Below the pieces are notes generated by a model. That model did not search any database and was not told where the DNA came from. It saw nothing but the letters and a program-made list of their open reading frames with translations. DNA of 64,000 nt from Diplonema papillatum. Its lineage: Eukaryota > Euglenozoa > Diplonemea > Diplonemida > Diplonemidae. The stretch is taken from positions 1 through 64,000 of the forward strand of contig JAPJBO010000991.1 in NCBI GenBank assembly GCA_030068145.1, given 5' to 3'. Below, in pieces: positions 31,219 to 40,278 of the stretch. Both the position numbers and the translations under genes were made by a program. Position 1 is the stretch's first letter; each line of letters begins with the position of its first letter.

Positions 31219-31758
31219 TTGACTGAGGTAGCCAGTCAACCTTCTCGCCGACCGTTTCCAGCCGCAACCCACCAAGAACTGCAGCAAGGCGTCATCCTCC
31301 TGTGTACAGACGCCGACATCCAAAAGCACAGCCGCGCCATCGGGCTGTGGTGCGAGCCCGCCGGCGACGTGCACCGGCAGCTCAACGAGCAGCGGCAGCA
31401 CAAAAAAACGCAGTGGTACCGGTTCACCGACGGGCTCTCGAGCGGCGAGCGGGCGAGCAGACGCGCGGCGCAGCAGGGCAGCCGCGCGCCGAAGCCCCGC
31501 GCCCGGACCGGCCCGGTCCGGCAGCAGCAGGCGCCGGGGCCGCGGCCGAAGTGGCGCCGGAAGCCGCCGCCTGCGGCGGCGGGCGGGAACCGGGCGAAGC
31601 GGCCGCAGCGCGCGTCTCCCTTCAGGTGGAAGCGGAAGGCCGAGCCGTCGTCGTCGTCGCGTCCGCTGGTGTCCGCCAAGAAGCGGGACCCCCAGGCAAC
31701 TTGGAAGCCGCAAGCTCCTGCTTCGGATTCGACTGGTCCCGCGATGGACTCTGTCTAG
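31219..31758 (+). pseudogene. Duplicated 3' segment of the PIN gene, copy A (open frame kept)
   Basis: Repeats the last strand of the PIN domain and the whole basic tail with only a few changes (Gly-Val to Gly-Val-Ile-type changes and Lys to Glu). The 179-codon frame stays open and ends at the same MDSV stop. It lacks everything before the last acid motif. It might be translated by readthrough or splicing, but on its own it cannot form a PIN fold. Confidence 0.85.
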
Positions 31759-31789
31759 CAGCTGATTACCGGGTTGGCGAATTGACGGA

Positions 31790-32960
31790 TTGACAGGTGG
31801 GGTGACCACCAGTTGACCTTGGTCTCCCTTCAAGTAGAAGCGGAAGGCCAAACTGTCGTCGTCGTCGCGTCCGCTGGTGTCCGCCAAGAAGCGGGATCTC
31901 CAGGCAACTTGGAAGCCGCAAGCTCCTGCTTCGGATTCGATTGGTCCCGCGATGGACTCTGTCAAGCAGCTGATTACCGGATTGGCGAATTGACGGATTG
32001 ACTGGTGGGGTGACCGCCAGTTAGCGCTGGTCTCCCTTCAAGTAGAAGCGGAAGGCCACACTGTCGTCGTCGTCGCGCCTGCTGGTATCCGCCAAGAAAC
32101 GGGATCCCCAAGCAACTTGGAGGCCGCATGCCCCTGCTTCGGATTCGACGGGCCCCGCGATGGACTCTGTGTAGTAGATTTGGCTGCATACCGGATTGGC
32201 AAATTGACGGATTGACGGAGGTAGCCAGTCAACCTTCTCGCCGACCGTTTCCAGTCGCAACCCCCCAAGAACCGCAGCAGTCATCCTCCTGTGCACGGAT
32301 GGCGACATCCAAAAGCACAGCCGCGCCATCGGGCTGTGGTGCGAGCCCGCCGGCGACGTGCACCGGCAGCTCAACGAGCAGCGACAGCACAAAACGACGA
32401 AGGTTACCCGGAGACTAAAATCCCGGATTCTCAAGCGAACTATAACTACAAAAAAAAAAAACGCAGTGGTGCCGGTTCAGCGACGGGCTCTCGAGCGGCG
32501 AGCGGGCGAGCAGACGCGCGGCGCAGCTGCAGCTCTAGGGACTGGGGATGGACCTGATAGACCGTGGTGGACCGTGATTCACTGTGAGAAACAGCGGCAG
32601 GCACTTCGATGCAGTTTCAAGAGATGGGGACGGACCGCATATAGGGCGAAGCGCCGCGTGTCCCTTCAGGTGGAAGCGGAAGACCAAACCGTCGTCGTCG
32701 TCGTGTCCGCCAAGAAACGGGATTCCAGGCAACTTGGAAGCCTCAGGACCCTGCTGCGGATTCGACAGGCCCCACGATGGACTCTGTCTGATAGATTCGG
32801 CCGGGTACCGGGATTGGCGACTTGCCGCCAACGTGGGAGCGCAAACCCCTGCTTCTGATTCGACCGGCTCCACGATGGGACTCAGCCTGATAGACTTGGC
32901 TGGATTGACTGCGCACACGACCGGCATCAAGCGAAGAAGCTGAAACAGTTCCTTCGGCCC
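31790..32960 (+). repeat. Further decayed repeats of the PIN gene 3' end
   Basis: Tandem units begin near 31813, 32030, 32200 and 32640. Each contains parts of KWKRKAKPSSSS...RPLVSAKKRD and the GLAAYRIGKLTD-like trailer. The unit from 32200 also repeats the VILLCTDADIQKHSRA segment and then has an insertion near 32395-32460. The series grows more degenerate to the right and ends near 32940. Confidence 0.8.
32525..32640 (+). repeat. Dispersed repeat (TAGACCGTGGTGGACCGTGA family), copy 1
   Basis: Almost identical to 55983-56097, and present in inverted and diverged form at 47205-47335. It contains GGATGGACCTGATAGACCG and GCGGCAGGCACTTCGATGCA. It is non-coding. Here it interrupts a PIN-gene repeat unit. 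Confidence 0.8.
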
Positions 32961-33331
32961 GCAGGTCATATCAGCTCGGTCTTTTTAGTCGAAGCTGGCA
33001 CATGCACCGAGCACAACCTATCTCGTTTTCTTTCGGAACGTAGGTCGATGGCTCGAGCAAACATCTTTCTCAAAATGAAACGGACCCCCCGAAAAGGGCG
33101 TTTCCCTGGGCAGCGCCAAAAGAACGTGGAACGGACGGCGTTATTATGATCATCTCTCGCAGGGCATTTCGCTTTCTCGCCTCGTTGTGCCCCTCGTTCC
33201 CTTCCGCGTAGGAAGCCATATACTCTGCGCTTTCAGTTCTTACCCGTCATCATCGGCCGTAGCTGAGAATGCCTGGACCCGCTCTCTCCATGCTCCGTGA
33301 GGCTGGAGTTAAGAAGGGTGTGCCCGAGTCA

Positions 33332-33902
33332 CACGCGGTGAACACCAGCAGTTTTTGCTCGAGCTAAAGTCCGGCCTCAAGTGCGGGTGTGACCACACCC
33401 GGGAATAGGGTGTGCACACTCTATTGCACGGTGAACTCCAGCAACTTTTGCTCGAGCCAAAGTCTGGCCTCAAGTGCGGGTGTGACCACACCGGAAATAG
33501 GGTGTGCACACTCTGTTGCACGGTGAACTCCAGCAACTTTTGCTCGAGCTAAAGTCCGGCCTCAAGTGCGGGTGTGGCCACACCCGGAAATAGGGTGTGC
33601 ACACTCTATTGCACGGTGCACTCCAGCAACTTTTGCTCGAGCTAAAGTCTGGCCTCAAGTGCGGGTGTGACCACACCGGAAATAGGGTGTGCACACTCTA
33701 TTGCACGGTGAACTCCAGCAACTTTTGCTCAAGCTAAAGTCCGGCCTCAAGTGCGCGTGTGACCACACCCGGAAATAGGGTGTGAAATAGCGGAAATAGG
33801 GTGTGCACCCCCTATTTCACACCGTGTGTGGCACACCCTATGGCACACCCGCTTTTGGAGAGTCTGGTTTCACTCGAACAAAAGTTGCTGGAGTTCACCG
33901 TG
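33332..33902. mobile_element. MITE of the CACGGTGAACTCC family with multiplied left part
   Basis: The right end CACCGTG (33902) and the internal arrangement match the compact MITE at 45642-45878. The left terminal repeat plus adjoining sequence occurs five times, starting near 33339, 33431, 33522, 33615 and 33708, a period of about 92 bp. The first unit has a diverged terminus. Confidence 0.8.
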
Positions 33903-33962
33903 CTCCCAAAAAGCGGGTGCGCTACAACCAAAACGCGCGTACATCCGCACCCGAAAGCGGGT

Positions 33963-33990
33963 GCCAGAAGCTGTGCGAGATCCAATCCAA
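33963..33990 (+). pseudogene. Left part of an interrupted E2 gene fragment
   Basis: CCAGAAGCTGTGCGAGATCC and the following six bases match E2 positions about 37474-37500 exactly. The adjoining E2 sequence is found only 3.1 kb to the right, at 37110. Confidence 0.75.
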
Positions 33991-34079
33991 GAAGCGAGAA
34001 GGGGAACCAGCACCAGCACCGGAAAAGGGAAAAGGGTTTGAAAAAGAAAGAGGAAAGGATGAACAACTCCACCTGTTCG

Positions 34080-34536
34080 CCAGCGTCACTTTCTGTCGCC
34101 TGGAAGCCGCCGTGATGCTCAGCTTGCTCCCTCTTACCAGAGCTGCGAATTGGCAATTCCCGTCCTTCTCCACCGACACGCGCTTTGCGGCCAGCGCCTC
34201 GGCCACACTATCAATATCTTCGTCGTCGCTCTCCGCTCGCGTTAGCTGATGACGTTGAGCGGCCTTGGACCCGGCCGATTGGGGTTTTGGATTGTCGCCG
34301 CGTCGGGCTGGCGTGGTTTGGTTGTCGGCTGGTGATGTTGGGAGTTGTCCAAGGCCAAGGGTGCCTTCCGGCGATGGGGCTTGTTGTGTCGCCCTTGTCG
34401 CACTTGGTTTGTTTGCCAGGTGTAGATCGGCGCCCCGGTCAGTGTGCACAGTCTTCGGTCGTCGGTTGTTTGGATCTGATGATGATACTGATGTTGATGA
34501 TGATGATTTTGTTGCCGACGGTTCTCGTTTACACAC
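34080..34536 (-). pseudogene. Start of a retroelement ORF2 with OTU-like motif, truncated
   Basis: Open frame downstream of the ORF at 35763-34570. After a Ser/Thr/Pro-rich leader it reads VAEALAAKRVSVEKDGNCQF. This has the DGNC signature of an OTU cysteine protease and corresponds to GDGACQFAAV at the start of ORF2 of the full-length LINE. About 25 residues later it runs into low-complexity sequence, so nearly all of the OTU domain, endonuclease and RT are missing. No ATG starts the frame (first possible start is GTG). Confidence 0.65.
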
Positions 34537-34569
34537 TTCTCCGACACCCTGTCCAGGACGCCCGGGGCC

Positions 34570-35763
34570 CTACTTCTCAATTGGACTGTATCGGTTGGCG
34601 CCGGTGGACATCATGTCCACAAGGGACTGCTGCTTCCCGCTTCCCTTGGCACCCTTGGCTTTCCCGGCCTTCTTTGTAACCTCGCTCATCTGCCGGAGCA
34701 GCTCGGCCTCTTGCTCTTCCGCTTCCTTCTTCGCTGCTTGTTTCTTCCCCTTCTTGCTCGTTTGCGACGATGTCTGGCTTGAAAGAGGCTGACGTGGAGG
34801 TTCGTCGTCAGGAGGTGAAACGGGTGCGGGCGCGGGATTGCCGATTGCTGGCGCTGGAGGCGCTTCACTCGGGATCCTGCGCATCGATTCGATTCGCGCG
34901 TTCGTTTCGTCTTCGAACGCGAGTAAGCGGCGTTCGACGTCCCCCATCCAGAGCAGCTGCTGTTTGTACGTTTCGTCGTACCGCTCCTTCGCTATCTGGG
35001 TCTGGGCTTCCGCCCACTTCAGAAACCGCTGCTCGTACGAGTGCTCCCATGTCGCTCGCGCCACGGCCCGTTCCTTCTCCCACGCTTGGCGTTGCTGCTT
35101 CTGCTGTTGGGCCCAAGCTTCCCAGGCAACTGCGGTCTCCGCGCCGGTGGGTACTGCATCCTGCTGCATCTCGACGTCCGACTCGGCTTTGGCAGTCGGT
35201 TGCAACTCGTCAAGCTGCTGTTGGAGCCTCGCCACTTGCCTCTTCCTTGCCTCGGTGTGCGCTTTCACCGCCGTGCGCCACTCTCTCTCGCCCTCCTTCT
35301 TTCCGAACTCCGAGACAAACTCGGCCTTCGTGTACCTCGGCCCCCGAGGGATGTTGTTGTCAGGGAGGCGTAGCGGGTGTTCCGGCGCTGCGAGGCGCTC
35401 GATGTGGCCTTTGAGCCGCTGGACCTTCTCCCGCCTCAGCTCCTCTTGGCGCTGTTTTTCCCGCTCTTCCAGGTCGACCACGTCGGCCTCCTCGTCTCCC
35501 ACCCGCACCCTCGTCACCGGCGGCGGGGTGGCGGCTTCGATGATAGCGACACCGCGCCTCATCCTCACGCGCGCCCCCGCCCATCCGAGCTGTTCAATGA
35601 CAGCCTCGTACGCCCCTGCCCTGCCTTTGAGTCCTCCCAAATGTAGAGAGAACTGCCTGAAGACAGGCAAGTGCACCACACGTACCACTGGCATGGGCTG
35701 TTGGTCACCCGAAGCTCTGGCACCGGGTTCCAGGGGAACCGCGTGGAGGTCGCCCGTGCTCAT
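34570..35763 (-). CDS. Retroelement ORF1-like protein, 397 aa, coiled coil
   Basis: An intact ORF starting at ATG 35763 on the minus strand, preceded by an (AC)n leader. It is Glu/Gln/Lys/Arg-rich with long helical segments (VARLQQQLDELQ, AWAQQQKQQRQAWEKERAVA) and a Lys-rich end. It shows no clear similarity by eye to the first LINE's ORF1. It is placed as ORF1 because of its leader, its size and the OTU-bearing frame just downstream. It may no longer be part of a working element. Confidence 0.6.
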   Translation of the reverse strand: MSTGDLHAVPLEPGARASGDQQPMPVVRVVHLPVFRQFSLHLGGLKGRAGAYEAVIEQLGWAGARVRMRRGVAIIEAATPPPVTRVRVGDEEADVVDLEEREKQRQEELRREKVQRLKGHIERLAAPEHPLRLPDNNIPRGPRYTKAEFVSEFGKKEGEREWRTAVKAHTEARKRQVARLQQQLDELQPTAKAESDVEMQQDAVPTGAETAVAWEAWAQQQKQQRQAWEKERAVARATWEHSYEQRFLKWAEAQTQIAKERYDETYKQQLLWMGDVERRLLAFEDETNARIESMRRIPSEAPPAPAIGNPAPAPVSPPDDEPPRQPLSSQTSSQTSKKGKKQAAKKEAEEQEAELLRQMSEVTKKAGKAKGAKGSGKQQSLVDMMSTGANRYSPIEK

Positions 35764-35803
35764 CTTTTCGTTAGTGATTTTGTGTGTAGTGTGGATTTTT
35801 CCC

Positions 35804-35805
<2 letters not shown>

Positions 35806-35858
<53 letters not shown>
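35806..35858. repeat. (GT)n microsatellite
   Basis: About 26 GT dinucleotides. It is (AC)n in the sense of the ORF1 that starts at 35763, and it also separates that module from the RNase H module at 36099-37100. Confidence 0.95.
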
Positions 35859-35859
<1 letters not shown>

Positions 35860-36098
35860 GTAGACCTGTTTTCACGTGTTGCCTCCCTGTGCGAGAGGCG
35901 TCCACGACTCCTTCAGTTTCAAGTAACCGCCGATGCTCCCGCAGGTTGCGAGTGGGGGTCCGTGTTCAACTGGGGGTGGTGCCTTGAACAGCACCTCGCG
36001 ATCCCTTCGTTGTCTTCTTCGCACTCGCCGCAGCGCCCCAGTCTGTGGATCGAGCAGTATAGCATCCGCGGCCTTAGTCTCCTTCATGGTGGTGTTGT

Positions 36099-37105
36099 TT
36101 ATACCGGCAACACGTCTCCGCTGGTAAGCGCTTTTTCGCACATTGGGCTTTCTGTGTTGCGTGCAAATCTCGCCGGGCGTGATGTGTTCACCGCGTCTTC
36201 CGGGGCCTTCTTCGGTTGCGACCCTCCTCCAATTAGGCTCATCGCTTTCCCGAGTGCGGAGGCACGGAAGGTCCGCAGCTCCGTTTCCTGCTGCTCTCGC
36301 GTTGGTCGTTGGCCTTGCACGAGGTCCATTGCCGCGTTGCTCAGAGCATCCGCATCGGTGTTTTGCTCGCGCTTCACGTGTTCCACCCGCAAGGAAAGCC
36401 GCTGTCGCAAGGCCACTATTTTTGCCACCGCTCGCGTCAGCAATGGCTTCAAGTCTTCTGAACACGCCAATTGCCGCGTGATTTGCCCGACTACTAGCGC
36501 CGAGTCTCCGCGAACTACACACTGCGCTCCTTCCGTTCCTTCAGCATCCTCCAGGAGCTGCAGCCCCGCCAGAAATCCCTCGTACTCGGGCACGTTGTTA
36601 CTGCGCACGTTTGGCAGCGGGAGCACTATTTGTGCGTACTTGACGCCCTCCTTGTACAGTACCGCTCCTGCGCCCGCCACGGCAAAGGCAGTCCCGTTGG
36701 CCCTCGCTCCTCCGTCAAAGTAGATTGCAACACCGCAACTAGCTGCGGCGTCTTCTGGCAGAGTATGTCGTGCTGTTGTGGCCTTCGTCGTATGTTGTGG
36801 CACCGCCGAGTAGTATCTACTTTTGAGCGTTGGGAGGCGGCGTCCGGTGCGCAACTCGAAGTCCACCGCCAACTCCACAAAGCTGACCCCGAGTTCGTGC
36901 CCCGGCGGCGCCCATTTCAATTCCCTCAGCCAATCCGTGAACGCCATCCACATCTCCGGACCGTACTTCCACAGCGAGAGTACTGCCGAAGGCGCAACGT
37001 CCGGCACAGCCAGTTTGTGTGGTTCAGCTGGGTTCCATCGTCGCGGATACGCAAGCGTTCGGTGGTGCCGTGTAGACCTGTCCAGCATGCCATCTGCCCC
37101 TTGAC
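36099..37105 (-). pseudogene. 3' end of a LINE ORF2 with RNase H domain, 5'-truncated
   Basis: The minus-strand frame contains FVELAVDFELRTGRRLPT, homologous to AELAVDFEVYTGLDLPG near residue 1450 of the full-length LINE ORF2. Then comes an RNase H domain: IYFDGGARANG (Asp), NNVPEYEGFLAGLQLL (Glu), RGDSALVVGQITRQ (Asp) and a late DADALSNAAMD (Asp). Thus the DEDD set is complete. The ORF opens upstream into E2-derived sequence at 37110, so the start is not genuine and the RT and endonuclease are missing. It belongs to a related LINE family that keeps RNase H, unlike the element at 0.2-8 kb. Confidence 0.82.
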
Positions 37106-37109
37106 GTGC

Positions 37110-37155
37110 AGAAAGGCCACCGCGGAGGTGCCGTCGCGGCACACGGGAAAGATCA
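37110..37155 (+). pseudogene. Right part of an interrupted E2 gene fragment
   Basis: AAAGGCCACCGCGGAGGTG, then CACGGGAAAGATCA with a few substitutions, match E2 positions about 37502-37548. Together with 33963-33990 this gives roughly 75 bp of contiguous E2 sequence split by about 3.1 kb of retroelement modules. Confidence 0.75.
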
Positions 37156-37282
37156 CGACTCTTTCCCATCAGCCGACAACCACTATCATCACTGCTGCTT
37201 TTGTAACCCCCTCCCTTTGAGCCAAGCTGCCCACCGAACAGACCGTAAGAGAACCCAAGAAATCAGAAAAGAAAAAGCAAAA

Positions 37283-38989
37283 ATGATGCTCCGCGGGCTC
37301 CGAATGGGCAGCAACGCGATGGTGCGCGTGGCGATCACCCCGAAGGCAGGGTTCAGCAGCACCACGGCGAACTTCAAGATCGTGACGTTCCCGATGGCCG
37401 ACGTCGGCGAAGGCATCAAGGAAGTCGAAGTGCTCGACTGGTTCGTGAAGGAGGGCGACGAGGTGGAGGAGTTCCAGAAGCTGTGCGAGATCCAATCCGA
37501 CAAGGCCACCGCGGAGGTGACGTCTCGGTACACGGGAAAGATCAAGAAGATCTACACACAGCAAGGCGACATGCAGCAGGTCGGCCAGGGCCTCGTCGAC
37601 ATCGACGTGGCCGATGACAGCGCCCCAGAACCCGAACCAAAGAAGGCAGCGGCCCCCGCGAAGGCCGAGAAGAAAGCCGAAAAACCCGAGAAGAAGAAGA
37701 AGGCGGCTGCCGGCGGCAAGCAAGTGAAGACCTTCCCCCTGGCCGACATCGGCGAAGGTATCAAGGAAGTCGAGGTTCTCTCATGGTACGTCAAGGAAGG
37801 CGACGAAGTTGAGGAGATGGACAAAATCTGTGAAGTGCAATCTGACAAGGCAACCGTCGAGCTCTCCACCCCCTACACCGGGAAAGTCGTCAAGATCTAC
37901 ACGCAGCCAGGCTCCATGCAGCAGGTCGGCAGCGGGCTTATCGACATCGAAGTCGCGGGCGGAGCCGCGGCCGAGGAAGAAGACGAGGCGCCGCCCGCGA
38001 AGGAGGCGAAATCCGAGCCGAAGCCCGCCGAGTCGTCCGCCCCCGCGAAGGCGTCGTCGTCCAGCTCCTTCGAGCAGACCGGCGACGGGAGGAAGGTGCT
38101 CGCGACCCCCGCCGTCCGCAGGATCGCCACCGAGAACAAGGTCGACCTGTCGAAGGTCAACGCCACCGGCAAGGGAGGGCGCGTCACGAAGGAAGACATC
38201 CTGAAGTACGTGTCAGGCGCCCAGTCCTCAACCGCCGCCGCGCCGGCCTCGGGCCAGCCAGCGGCGACCGGCGTCCAGTACCAACCCGAGGACCGAACGG
38301 TGAAGATCACTGGACGGACGCGGATCATGGTCCAATCCATGACCGAGACACTGAAGATCCCGTCTTTCGGAGCAATGGACGAGGTGAACCTGAACAAGCT
38401 GGTCGTCACGCGAACGGCGCTGAAGGCCGGTGCGGAGAAGCGTGGGATCAGGTTGAGCTATATGCCGTTCTTCATCAAGGCGGCGTCGCTTGCCATGAAA
38501 GAGTACCCGATCATCAACAGCACGCTGAACGCGGACTGCACGGAGATCACGTACAAGGGGGCGCACAACATCGGCATCGCCATGGACACCGCGCAGGGCC
38601 TCGTCGTGCCGAACATCAAGAACGTCGAGCAGAAGACCATCTTCCAAATCGCGCAGGATCTCAACGAGCTCCAGAAGCGCGGTGCCGACAACAAGCTCAC
38701 CGGCCCGGACCTGCAGGGGGGCACCTTCACCCTCACCAACATCGGTGCCATCGGCGGAACCTACGTCAGTCCTATCATCTCGCCCCCGCAAGTCGCCATC
38801 GGCGGGTTGGGCAGCATCACCAAGCTTCCGCGCTTCAACGCGAAGGGCGAAATCGAGGCGCAAAACGTGCTGTACATCTCCTGGACCGCCGACCACCGCA
38901 TCATCGACGGCGCCACGATGGTCCGCTACTCGCAGGTGTTCAAGAACTACCTCGAAGAGCCGGGTTCCATGCTGCTCGACATGATGTAA
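37283..38989 (+). CDS. DBT: Mitochondrial branched-chain 2-oxoacid dehydrogenase E2 (dihydrolipoyl acyltransferase)
   Basis: Core of the branched-chain dehydrogenase complex, transferring acyl groups from the lipoyl arm to CoA in the mitochondrial matrix. The 568-aa product starts with a basic presequence (MMLRGLRMGSNAMVRVAIT). It has two lipoyl domains, about residues 33-110 (lipoyl Lys74 in SDKA) and 148-225 (Lys189 in SDKA), joined by an Ala/Lys/Glu linker. The subunit-binding domain lies at 272-310 (TPAVRRIATE). The catalytic domain spans 335-568 with DHRIIDG, including His538 and Asp542. ICEVQSDKA and GGTY are typical of the branched-chain class. Most described DBT proteins have one lipoyl domain. 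The first of two adjacent ATGs is used. An AATAAA lies 58 bp after the stop. Confidence 0.95.
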   Translation: MMLRGLRMGSNAMVRVAITPKAGFSSTTANFKIVTFPMADVGEGIKEVEVLDWFVKEGDEVEEFQKLCEIQSDKATAEVTSRYTGKIKKIYTQQGDMQQVGQGLVDIDVADDSAPEPEPKKAAAPAKAEKKAEKPEKKKKAAAGGKQVKTFPLADIGEGIKEVEVLSWYVKEGDEVEEMDKICEVQSDKATVELSTPYTGKVVKIYTQPGSMQQVGSGLIDIEVAGGAAAEEEDEAPPAKEAKSEPKPAESSAPAKASSSSSFEQTGDGRKVLATPAVRRIATENKVDLSKVNATGKGGRVTKEDILKYVSGAQSSTAAAPASGQPAATGVQYQPEDRTVKITGRTRIMVQSMTETLKIPSFGAMDEVNLNKLVVTRTALKAGAEKRGIRLSYMPFFIKAASLAMKEYPIINSTLNADCTEITYKGAHNIGIAMDTAQGLVVPNIKNVEQKTIFQIAQDLNELQKRGADNKLTGPDLQGGTFTLTNIGAIGGTYVSPIISPPQVAIGGLGSITKLPRFNAKGEIEAQNVLYISWTADHRIIDGATMVRYSQVFKNYLEEPGSMLLDMM

Positions 38990-39046
38990 GCGCCCGTTCT
39001 CCACGGACGCCCGCGGTATGCTCTTCGCAAATGGTCAGATTCCTCA

Positions 39047-39052
39047 AATAAA
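39047..39052 (+). terminator. AATAAA polyadenylation signal for the E2 gene
   Basis: CTCAAATAAATTAG about 58 bp downstream of the E2 stop codon, a normal distance. Confidence 0.7.
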
Positions 39053-39169
39053 TTAGATACAGCGTAGTTCACTTGCCACCCTCGTAAAGGGGGTGCCGGA
39101 AGAACCCAGAGAATGCCAGGACTGAATTGGCTCTAAGTACGCTCGATGTTTACGCTCGATGTAGCTTTC

Positions 39170-40050
39170 TCATAATTCACTACACTCTAAAAAAGTCCAA
39201 CGCAACTACTCGGCTCGTTGCTATAGCACAGGAAACGTTTAACAGAACGTTCCACTGCTGGCATACCAAATAGTACGACACAACTGGCGCAACCACTTGG
39301 TACGTTGCTGTCAACTTGAGTGGGGCAAACCGAAAAAGACAGCAATCAGAAACTAATGACCCACGTTCCGGAGTAAACTTGCTAATCCACCTTGCCCACT
39401 TACTTACTTGTAAAGGACCCACGCCTCGTACGTCAATCGGAGACTTAAAAAGCACCGCCTGGAGCCAGTGTTAATACAGCTACGAGAACGTCACTAGTGT
39501 AAGGTAGTAATGATTAAGAAAAATGGCTACCAAAGTTAAAGTGTGCGACTATGTATACATACCCGACCGGTCAACCCGAGACCCTAACACACCGGACCTT
39601 TAAATCTCAAAATGCTAAAAGTATGCACTGCTGGCGCGACCACTTAGCTGTTGCTATCAACTGCAGTAGATACTCGCACAAATTGTTTTCCTACTCGGAC
39701 CTAGCTTTTCAAAGGATGTCAATCGAAGACTCATAATCACCTTCACCCGAGAAAGTCTTAAAGTGCTGGCCCAACTGCTCAGCTGTCGCCGTCACCTGCT
39801 GTAATTGTTCATACAGAAAGTCGGAACTCTGACTTAACCTTTCAAAGAACTTCACCTCGCCTCGCCTGTCAATCGGCGATTTACACTCACCGACGAGAAA
39901 CCGTCTGAAAGAACACGTCGCTGCTGGAACAACTAAAATACACCACTGGGACAAGTAAGCGTACGTGTCACAACTTCAAGTACACGCAACTGCTGCCAGG
40001 ACTACATTGTACACTGTCGCTACAACAAGTACGCAGCTGTCGGACTCGGT
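39170..40050. repeat. Field of diverged tandem repeats
   Basis: Blocks such as GTCAATCGGAGACTTAAAAA occur near 39431, 39717 and 39868. A CTGCTGG...CAACCACTTGG...GTTGCTATCAACT block recurs about five times. Spacing is irregular (150-290 bp). No reading frame is kept. Origin unknown; it may be remains of a duplicated gene. Confidence 0.6.
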
Positions 40051-40278
40051 CGAATGCCGTAGGGAGAAGCTGACAACCCCCCACGCTTAAACCATCCCCC
40101 GAAAGATCCGCCCCGCCCGAGACCGATCCGCAAACCCACTTTGTGCCATGCACTTAACACGCACACACACACGACAAAACCGCGTACTTCGCGGTCACCA
40201 CGAGTGGCCGGCAGGCGCTTCAGCAGCAACGTAAACGCGTTGTGCAGACGGGCTATGCTCCCAGGAGTTACCCATTAC

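Noticed and set aside
37169..37723. 184-aa minus-strand frame
   Set aside because: Antisense of the E2 lipoyl domain.
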